NCBI GenBank assembly: GCA_965205165.1
Contig: OZ242037.1
Coordinates: forward strand, 620,001-684,000
Source of the DNA: CBDESM01 sp965205165
GTDB lineage: Bacteria; Chloroflexota; Dehalococcoidia; Bin125
Direction of reading: 5' to 3'
DNA length: 64,000 bases
Part shown: positions 55,674-62,226 of the stretch, in pieces
Numbering within the stretch: the first letter of the stretch is position 1
Layout: the number at the start of each line of letters is the position of its first letter
Made by a program: the position numbers and the translations under genes
The notes under the pieces: generated by a model
What the model was told of the DNA's origin: nothing
Database searches by the model: none
The model's input: the letters and a program-made list of their open reading frames with translations, nothing else

Positions 55674-56074
55674 CCACCGCGGAGACCAGCGCAGATCAGC
55701 GGCGTCGCCTGTACGAGCACGCGACGCTACAGGCGATCCTCGAGTTTTTCGTCGACCCCGTCCGCGCGCAGCGCCCGAATCGGAAACCGCTGGACTGGCG
55801 CGGAGATCACCTGCGCGGCTTCGATCTCTCGAACGGCCACCTCGTCGCGGCGCTGCTTTGCGACGCCGACCTGTCGGGCACCAATCTCGACGGGGCGAAC
55901 CTGACTGATGCCGATCTGACGCGGGCCAACTTGACGGGCACGAGCCTGCGGAACGCGAAGCTGGTGCGCGCGAACCTGACGGACGCGGACCTCACCGATG
56001 CCGACCTCGAAGGCGCGGACCTGACCGGCGCGATTCTCGACGGGGCGCGGATGCCCGGCGTCGCGGCCGGGTAG
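55670..56074 (+). CDS. Pentapeptide-repeat protein, module copy 1
   Basis: 134 residues. Helical N-terminus (RLYEHATLQAILEFFVDPVR), then PLDWRGDHLRGFDLSNGH near residues 40-57. About 14 pentapeptide units follow (DADLSGTNLDGANLTDADLT; RANLTDADLTDADLEGADLT), predicted to form a short right-handed beta-helix. Ends MPGVAAG. ATGA overlap with the membrane gene. Among the three tandem copies its repeat region is the most different at the DNA level. Confidence 0.88.
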   Translation: MTTAETSADQRRRLYEHATLQAILEFFVDPVRAQRPNRKPLDWRGDHLRGFDLSNGHLVAALLCDADLSGTNLDGANLTDADLTRANLTGTSLRNAKLVRANLTDADLTDADLEGADLTGAILDGARMPGVAAG

Positions 56075-56087
56075 CGTCCGCCGCGCG

Positions 56088-56507
56088 ATGCTGGAGTTCC
56101 TCGACCGGCACGGGCTGACCATCGTCACGGCGGCCGCCGCTGCGGCGCTGATCGTCATCGCGGTGCTGGCGGCCGCGACCAGCGGGCCGGTTTCGACGAT
56201 CCTCGACTACGTCCAGGCCGTCGCGATCATCGTCGCCTTCCCGCTGCTGCTCTGGCGCAGCATCATCGCCAGCCGGCAGGCGGAAGCGTCGCGACGACAG
56301 GCGCAGACCGCGAGCGAGGCGGAGCGGGAGACCCGGTTCGCCCGCGGGGTCGAGATGCTGGCCGGCAACAGTCCGGCAATCCGTCACGCGGGTACCCAGA
56401 TGCTGCGCCGCCTCTCGAGGGAGCAGCCCGCTCTATATGATGACGTCGTCAGCGAGGTGCTTGAGCTGGCGGGCGATACGTCCGCGGTGGAGCCTGAGGA
56501 TGGCTGA
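56088..56507 (+). CDS. Small membrane partner of the pentapeptide protein, module copy 2
   Basis: 139 residues. MLEFLDRHGLTIVTAAAAAA begins a hydrophobic hairpin (ALIVIAVLAAATSG and VQAVAIIVAFPLLLW). RSIIASRQAEASRRQAQTAS leads into the soluble domain TRFARGVEMLAGNSPAIRHA followed by GTQMLRRLSREQPALYDDV. The opening MLEFL(D/E)RHGL is shared with copy 3, showing those two are closest. It starts 13 nt after pentapeptide copy 1 and overlaps copy 2 by 8 nt. Confidence 0.78.
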   Translation: MLEFLDRHGLTIVTAAAAAALIVIAVLAAATSGPVSTILDYVQAVAIIVAFPLLLWRSIIASRQAEASRRQAQTASEAERETRFARGVEMLAGNSPAIRHAGTQMLRRLSREQPALYDDVVSEVLELAGDTSAVEPEDG

Positions 56508-56907
56508 GACGGACACCTACGTCGAGCGGCTCAACCGCCGGTTCGAGGCCGCGACGCGGCAGCTGATCGTCGACCACTTCATCGACCCCGATCTCGCCCC
56601 CTACCGCGAGGGGCGCGTCCTTGATTGGGAGCGCCGCGTGTTGCGCGGGATGAAAATGCAGCGCGGGCATCTCGTCAACGCGATCCTGCGAAACGCGGAC
56701 ATGCGCGAGGCGAAGCTGGACGGCGCCGACCTGACGGATGCGGACTTGAGCGGGGCGAACTTGGGCGGTGCGTCGCTGCGGGACGCGAAGCTGGTGCGGG
56801 CGAACCTCACGGATGCGGATTTGACGGGGGCGGACCTTGAGGCCGCGGATTTGACGGGGGCGATCTTGGAGGGCGCGCGGCTGCCCAACGGCGCGGTGGC
56901 CGGCTAG
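56500..56907 (+). CDS. Pentapeptide-repeat protein, module copy 2
   Basis: 135 residues. N-terminal helices (YVERLNRRFEAATRQLIVDH, FIDPDLAPYREGR), then VLDWERRVLRGMKMQRGHLV. Pentapeptide units (GADLTDADLSGANLGGASLR; RANLTDADLTGADLEAADLT) follow. The DNA of the repeat half is nearly identical to that of copy 3, while the N-terminal halves are diverged. The ATG at 56500 lies within the end of the membrane gene. Open frame continues 63 nt upstream without ribosome site. Confidence 0.88.
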   Translation: MAETDTYVERLNRRFEAATRQLIVDHFIDPDLAPYREGRVLDWERRVLRGMKMQRGHLVNAILRNADMREAKLDGADLTDADLSGANLGGASLRDAKLVRANLTDADLTGADLEAADLTGAILEGARLPNGAVAG

Positions 56908-56919
56908 CGACTGCCCACA

Positions 56920-57387
56920 ATGCTGGAGTTCCTCGAACGCCATGGACTTTCCCTCGTCACCGCCAGCGCGGCCGCTGCGATTTTCGCGATCGCCATCGCC
57001 GCTGCCTTCACCGATGTCGGCTCCGCCGATGTCCGCAACTACGGGCTCATCATCGCGGCCATAGCGGCCGTGCCCTTCGCCGTCTGGCGCAGCATCGTTG
57101 CGCAGCGCCAAGCGGAGTCGGCTCGCTCCCAGGCAGAGGCTGCGACGGCCCAGGCCGAACTCGCGCACGGGCAGGCGGAAGCACTGCGTCTCGAGCAGAT
57201 CGAGACCCGGTTCTTCCGCTCGGTCGAAATGCTCGGCAGCGCACATCGAGATATCCGGCTGGCGGGCGCGCAGATGCTGCAAAGACTGTCGGTCGATCAT
57301 CCCGCCGACTACCATGAGCTTGTCGCAGAAGTGCTGGCGGTTCACCGCCTTGAGTGGGAAGCGGGGCAGTCCGATGCCGAGGACTGA
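56920..57387 (+). CDS. Small membrane partner of the pentapeptide protein, module copy 3
   Basis: 155 residues. MLEFLERHGLSLVTASAAAA opens a hydrophobic hairpin (AIFAIAIAAAFTDVG and VRNYGLIIAAIAAVPFAVW). RSIVAQRQAESARSQAEAAT continues into a longer Ala/Gln/Glu helix than in copy 2. The soluble domain reads TRFFRSVEMLGSAHRDIRLA followed by GAQMLQRLSVDHPADYHELV. It starts 12 nt after pentapeptide copy 2 and overlaps copy 3 by 14 nt, the same overlap length as in module copy 4. Confidence 0.78.
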   Translation: MLEFLERHGLSLVTASAAAAIFAIAIAAAFTDVGSADVRNYGLIIAAIAAVPFAVWRSIVAQRQAESARSQAEAATAQAELAHGQAEALRLEQIETRFFRSVEMLGSAHRDIRLAGAQMLQRLSVDHPADYHELVAEVLAVHRLEWEAGQSDAED

Positions 57388-57781
57388 AGTTGGACGACCC
57401 GCTCGCCCCTCCGTCGACCACCGGATTCAGCAGATCATCGTTGAAGTCTTGATCGACCCCAGAGGAGTGCCGTACCGGCGGACGCCGATTCGCGATTGGC
57501 GGGACGACAACATCCGCGAGTTCGACCTGTCCGGCGGCCACATGGTCGGCTGGCTGCTCAGCGGCGCCGACTGCGCGAACAGCCGCTTTGACGGCGCCGA
57601 CCTGACGGATGCGGACCTGAGTGGGGCGAACTTGGGGGGCGCGTCGCTGCGGGATGCGAAGCTGGTGCGGGCGAACCTTACGGATGCGGATTTGACGGGG
57701 GCGGATCTTGAAGGCGCGGATTTGACGGGGGCGATTCTTGACGGGGCGAGGATGCCGGAGGCTGTTGCGGAGGGGGGCTGA
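57374..57781 (+). CDS. Pentapeptide-repeat protein, module copy 3
   Basis: 135 residues. N-terminal helix and strand region (DHRIQQIIVEVLIDPRGVPY), then IRDWRDDNIREFDLSGGHMV. About 14 pentapeptide units follow, ending ILDGARMPEAVAEGG. The ATG at 57374 is inside the membrane gene's 3' end. It converges with the restriction-modification gene (4 nt between stops). The repeat half matches copy 2 almost base for base, suggesting recent duplication or conversion. Confidence 0.88.
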   Translation: MPRTEVGRPARPSVDHRIQQIIVEVLIDPRGVPYRRTPIRDWRDDNIREFDLSGGHMVGWLLSGADCANSRFDGADLTDADLSGANLGGASLRDAKLVRANLTDADLTGADLEGADLTGAILDGARMPEAVAEGG

Positions 57782-57785
57782 TCCG

Positions 57786-60700
57786 TTACTCGGGGGCGGC
57801 GGGGGGCGCGAGCTGGTGGATGGCGGCGATGCGTTGGGCGATCTCGCGGAAGTGCGTTACCTCGTCCACATCCAAGTGGCGGCCCAGCACTGGTTCTTCC
57901 CGGTATGAGAGCCACTTCTTCAGGACTTGGTAGCCGCCTAGGCGGTACTCCCAGACTGCGGTGGGTATGTTCGCCCAGCATGTGCGGTCGTTGAGGTGAA
58001 CGTCGACGGCGTTGGGATGGTCGGGGCTCGGCTCGACGCGGCCGGGGCCGGGCATCACGGCGTTTCCGGCGCCGTAGTGCCCCCAGCCGGCGCGGACGGC
58101 GAAGTCGTCCGCTTGCATCTGGCCGCCGCCGGCAACGGCGGGGAGCGCGATGTCGGCGAGGTCGAACTGAGCCAGAAGGGCGGATGCGTCCTGTTCAACA
58201 TCGAGCAGTTCGGCCAGCATCCGGCCGCGGTCGGCTGATTCTTGCAGGGCCGCGGCGGTTTCGGGCAGCGGAATGCGCGGCCAGCCCATCTTGAGGCCGC
58301 CCGCATTCGCTTCCAAGTAGATCGGATCGTGCATCACCGATAGGGCGTGCAGGAACAAGTCTTGGGCGCTCGTGCCGAGCTGGTCGACGTACGCTTGCGC
58401 CAATTCGCTGAGATTCTCGCGGCAGCGGACGCCGTCCCGCTCTTCGCCGAACGCATCATCGCGCAGCAGCAGCGGGAACCATGCCGCGCCGCGCTCCAAA
58501 TGGTGCGAAGATCCCAGCACGCGCGTATGGCCCGCCTGCGGCTCATCCGGTCCGCGCCGGATGTGCTGTGCCGCTGATATCCATCGGTTCGCAGCGAACA
58601 CGTGGGGAAAATAGTCCTCCCGTTTGCGGTCGACGAGATTTGCGTCGCGTTCCCAATAGAGCCAACGCACGTCAAACGGGCGATAGGCATAGCGGACGAA
58701 GTACTCCTCGATCGGCCCGCCGCGCTTGAGCAGCGCGTCCCGAACCGCCCTCGCGTCGTAGTGCGGCGCGGATCGCATCACGCTCGGGTACCGCCGGGCG
58801 ATCTCCTCAGGCGGAAGCGATGGGTCGAAGTACCGCCCAATGCGCTCCCCCAGGCGCTCCAAGACGACGTCGACGAGGAACGCATCGCGGCTGGTCTTCA
58901 CGCCGGGAAACGAGACCGGAAACAGATCCGGCAGCGCCGGCCAGTCGAACCAGTCCGGCGACGCGGGCATCGGCTTGAACGGAAGGCCCAGCTTCGAGTT
59001 AGGCGACAATAGCGTGCGTTCATCGTCCGCGGCGGTATCGTCCAAGCTGCGAAGCAAGCTTGCCCGCCGCTCCTCCGCCCGCGCTTCCTCAAAGTCGCGG
59101 TAGTGAATTCTGGCGTGCTCGCCGCCCTCTTCCTTGCCGGTCTTGCAGAACAGAGCGATGGCGGTGCCGATCCGAATACCCGGAGATTGGCCTTGGATCG
59201 CCATAATCGTTTCGCTGGTCCGGCCATCTGGAGCGTATTCGGAGATAATCCGATCGCCGTGCAGATTGTCGATGCGGATGACGTCGAATGCGTTCAGCAG
59301 GCGTTCGCGCATGCCGGTGTGGCTGAGGCCGTCGAGCCAGCTGTAGTTGCTGATGAAGCAGACGATGCCCTTGCCGGTCTTGTCGGCGATGCGGCGTTCG
59401 GCCATGCGGAAGAAGCGCACGTAGAGGTCGTTCAGGCCTTGGCCCTGCGGCTTGGGCAGCTCCGGGTTGCGGGTCGACTTGTAGGCCTCCGAGAGTTCGC
59501 GCTCCTCGTCCACGGCGACGCCGGCGAAGCCGTTGTAGGGCGGGTTGCCGAGGATGACGAGGATCGGGCGCTCCTGCTTGACCGCGTCGGCGCGCTCGCG
59601 CTCGCATTCGAGCGCGGGGAAGGGCAGCGGTTTCTTGACCTGCGGCTCCCAGCCGGTCAGCGCGTTGGTGAGGTAGACGCCGGCGCGCTCCTCGCCCTGC
59701 AGTTCCGCGTCAAGCTCGGCCAGCGCCAGCTCGATTTGAAGGTGGGCGATGACGAACGGGGCGGGCATGATCTCGAAGCCGAAGACGCGCTCGGCGACAG
59801 CCCGCTTCAGCGCCGCCCCGGCGAGCGCGCCGCGCGTCGGCGAGAGCCGCGCCATGATCCGCCGCAGCACCGCGGCCAGGTACGCGCCCGTCCCGCAGCA
59901 CGGATCCAGCACGTAGACCTGCTCGTCCGCCAGCCCGGCGGCGATGCCGAGCTGCTCTTGCAGCGCCCGGTCGACCTCCGCGACCATGTACTCGACGACC
60001 TCGGCCGGCGTGTACCAGACGCCGAGCTGCTTGCGCAGGGCTGGATCGAAGGCTTCCAAAAACGGCTCGTAGAAATAGATCGCCGCTTCGCCGCTGGCGA
60101 AGCGTTGCAGGAATTCTTCAGGTTCCACCCTCGCCAGAGCCGCCTGCGCCCAATCGAGCACTTCGACCAAATCCAGCTGCTCGAGGTTGCCGGGGTCGGC
60201 CAGCTGTTGAAACAAGGTCCTCAGCACCGGCGAGCGCAGCAGCCAAGCCGACTCTCGCCAAGAGAACTCTTGTACTACTTTGTCTGTCTCTCGGTTTTTA
60301 TTTAGCACGTTTGTACTTTGCGATCGCGACCATTGGACCCACGCGGCGAATACGCCGTAGAACAGGGTCTGCACCAGTGTCGAGCGGAAGAAATCCGCGC
60401 CGCGCTCGTCTTCGAACCTGATGCCCAGCGCCTCCTCCAACGCCTCGCGGACGGCCGCCACGGCTGTGTCGTCCTTTGCCCTGCGGACGCGGTGGCGGGC
60501 ATCACGGGCATGCGAAGCGAGCAGCCGGGCCAGCACGCGCGGCTCGGAGATCGTCGTCTGATGCTCGAATGCGCGGGCCAGGTACTCGCCGAGCTCGTCG
60601 CCGAAGCGGATGGCTTCCCGCCGCGGGTGTTCGAGCAGCAGGTCGAACGTTGCCGGGCTGTCCGCCAGCGTGAATCGCTCGCCGAACGCCGTTCTTCCGT

Positions 60701-61082
60701 CCGGGGCCGACGTCACGAGCAGGAATTCGCGCAGATTCGTTACTAGGACGCGGCCGTAGCGCTCCCGGTATGCCTGCACCTGCTCGCCGCCCGCAATCAC
60801 GTCGATGTCCGCATCGGCGAGTTTCACCTCGACCACGCCGCGATCCGGGTCGGGTGCGCCGCCCGCGGCCGCCGACCGGCCGCGAGCCTCGAAGAGGCCG
60901 AGGTCGGGATGGTGCTCGCCGGCCAGTTCCGTGGTTGCCGAGACGCTGGGTTTGAGCGTCCGGCCGACCGCGTCGAAGAGATCGCGCAGCGCCGGATAGT
61001 AGGAACGCTCCGTGGCCGGCATTCGGCCGACGCGGCGGCACTCGCGCAGGTACGCCTCGAGCGCGGCGCTGAATGCGCTCAC
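57786..61082 (-). CDS. Type ISP-like single-chain restriction-modification enzyme
   Basis: 1098 residues from GTG. N-terminal PD-(D/E)xK nuclease: HHPDLGLFE near residue 59 and GVVEVKLAD near 83. After a helical coupler comes the N6-adenine methyltransferase core: LGVWYTPAEVVEYMV near 355, motif I VLDPCCGTGAYLAAV near 391, and motif IV ILGNPPYNGF near 511. The C-terminal about 480 residues match the type ISP target-recognition region. No SF2 helicase motifs are present, unlike LlaBIII-type ISP enzymes (about 1570 residues), so it resembles a compact type IIG/ISP variant. A short AT-rich stretch interrupts the GC-rich coding near residues 255-275. It lies next to the pentapeptide array and 42 nt downstream of korB. 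Confidence 0.88.
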   Translation of the reverse strand: MSAFSAALEAYLRECRRVGRMPATERSYYPALRDLFDAVGRTLKPSVSATTELAGEHHPDLGLFEARGRSAAAGGAPDPDRGVVEVKLADADIDVIAGGEQVQAYRERYGRVLVTNLREFLLVTSAPDGRTAFGERFTLADSPATFDLLLEHPRREAIRFGDELGEYLARAFEHQTTISEPRVLARLLASHARDARHRVRRAKDDTAVAAVREALEEALGIRFEDERGADFFRSTLVQTLFYGVFAAWVQWSRSQSTNVLNKNRETDKVVQEFSWRESAWLLRSPVLRTLFQQLADPGNLEQLDLVEVLDWAQAALARVEPEEFLQRFASGEAAIYFYEPFLEAFDPALRKQLGVWYTPAEVVEYMVAEVDRALQEQLGIAAGLADEQVYVLDPCCGTGAYLAAVLRRIMARLSPTRGALAGAALKRAVAERVFGFEIMPAPFVIAHLQIELALAELDAELQGEERAGVYLTNALTGWEPQVKKPLPFPALECERERADAVKQERPILVILGNPPYNGFAGVAVDEERELSEAYKSTRNPELPKPQGQGLNDLYVRFFRMAERRIADKTGKGIVCFISNYSWLDGLSHTGMRERLLNAFDVIRIDNLHGDRIISEYAPDGRTSETIMAIQGQSPGIRIGTAIALFCKTGKEEGGEHARIHYRDFEEARAEERRASLLRSLDDTAADDERTLLSPNSKLGLPFKPMPASPDWFDWPALPDLFPVSFPGVKTSRDAFLVDVVLERLGERIGRYFDPSLPPEEIARRYPSVMRSAPHYDARAVRDALLKRGGPIEEYFVRYAYRPFDVRWLYWERDANLVDRKREDYFPHVFAANRWISAAQHIRRGPDEPQAGHTRVLGSSHHLERGAAWFPLLLRDDAFGEERDGVRCRENLSELAQAYVDQLGTSAQDLFLHALSVMHDPIYLEANAGGLKMGWPRIPLPETAAALQESADRGRMLAELLDVEQDASALLAQFDLADIALPAVAGGGQMQADDFAVRAGWGHYGAGNAVMPGPGRVEPSPDHPNAVDVHLNDRTCWANIPTAVWEYRLGGYQVLKKWLSYREEPVLGRHLDVDEVTHFREIAQRIAAIHQLAPPAAPE

Positions 61083-61124
61083 GGGGAAGCCGTCATGGGC
61101 TGGATGTCGGCCGCTCGGAGAGGG

Positions 61125-62183
61125 CTACTCGACTTGCCAGGTGCTGGGGCCCTTGAGGAGGGCGGTGAGGTCGCCGCGGCCCTTGGCGGATTGGGCGTTT
61201 TCGATCTGCTCGTTGAGGCTTTCGCCGTAGTCGGGGGCTTGGACTTGGCGGATGACGCCCATGGGGACGGGCATGGCGGGGTATTCGAGGCGGGCGAGCA
61301 GCTGGTGGATGTCGGGGGTGGGGCGGTGCGCGTCGTGGTTGAGCAGCAGGCCGGCGTCGGGGCCGTCGGCGTCGACGACTTGGAGGCCGTGGGCGGTGAG
61401 TTCGAGGCCTTTTTCCTTGTTGGGGCCGAAGAGCATGGGCTGGCCGTGCTCGAGGTAGATCAGGCGGTCGTCGCGGACGCCCTTGTCGGTGTACTCGCGG
61501 AATGCGCCGTCGTTGAAGATGTTGCAGTTCTGGAGGATTTCGACGAAGGAGGCGCCTTTGTGGCGGGCGGCGGCCTCGATGGTGGCGGTGAGGTGTGCGG
61601 GGTCGGTGTCGAAGCTGCGGGCGACGAAGGTGGCTTCGGCGGCGAGGGCGATGCTGAGCGGGTTGAGGCTGCGCTCGATCGTGCCCATAGGGGAGGTTTT
61701 GGTGTTCTTGCCGAGTTCGCTGGTGGGGGAGTACTGGCCCTTGGTCAGGCCGTAGATGCGGTTGTTGAAGAGCATGATGGTGATGTCGACGTTGCGTCGG
61801 AGGACGTGGAGCAGGTGGTTGCCGCCGATCGAGAGGGCGTCGCCGTCGCCGGTGACGACGAAGACGAGCAGGTCGGGGCGGGCGATCTTGAGGCCGGTGG
61901 CGATGGTGGGCGCGCGGCCGTGGATCGAGTGCATCCCGTAGGTCTCCATGTAGTAGGGGAAACGGGAGGAGCAGCCGATGCCGGAGACGAAGACCATTTT
62001 TTCGGGGGCGACGCCGAGGTTGGCGAGACCGCGCTGGGTCTGGGCGAGGACGGAGTAGTCGCCGCAGCCGGGGCACCAGCGGGCGTCGGCGTCGGAGGCG
62101 TAGTCCTTGCGCGCCATGGGGCGGTCGGCGAGCGGGATGAAGGCGCCGTTGTCGAGCGCGTTGGGGGTTTCGGTGAGGACCAT
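61125..62183 (-). CDS. korB: 2-oxoacid:ferredoxin oxidoreductase beta subunit
   Basis: 352 residues. It carries the TPP-binding core: RWCPGCGDYSVL near residues 35-46, SGIGCSSRFPYYMETYGMHS near 67-86, GRAPTIATGLKIARP near 89, and the GDGDALSIGGNHLLHVLRRN motif near 112-131, with NNRIYGLTKGQYSPTS after it. Together with the alpha/gamma chain it oxidises a 2-oxo acid (2-oxoglutarate is the best fit for this subunit length) to the acyl-CoA with ferredoxin reduction. It follows korA by 43 nt in the same operon. Confidence 0.92.
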   Translation of the reverse strand: MVLTETPNALDNGAFIPLADRPMARKDYASDADARWCPGCGDYSVLAQTQRGLANLGVAPEKMVFVSGIGCSSRFPYYMETYGMHSIHGRAPTIATGLKIARPDLLVFVVTGDGDALSIGGNHLLHVLRRNVDITIMLFNNRIYGLTKGQYSPTSELGKNTKTSPMGTIERSLNPLSIALAAEATFVARSFDTDPAHLTATIEAAARHKGASFVEILQNCNIFNDGAFREYTDKGVRDDRLIYLEHGQPMLFGPNKEKGLELTAHGLQVVDADGPDAGLLLNHDAHRPTPDIHQLLARLEYPAMPVPMGVIRQVQAPDYGESLNEQIENAQSAKGRGDLTALLKGPSTWQVE

Positions 62184-62226
62184 GGCTGTCTTCCTGGGCT
62201 CCTGCGCTGTTGCGGCTTGGCGGCGG

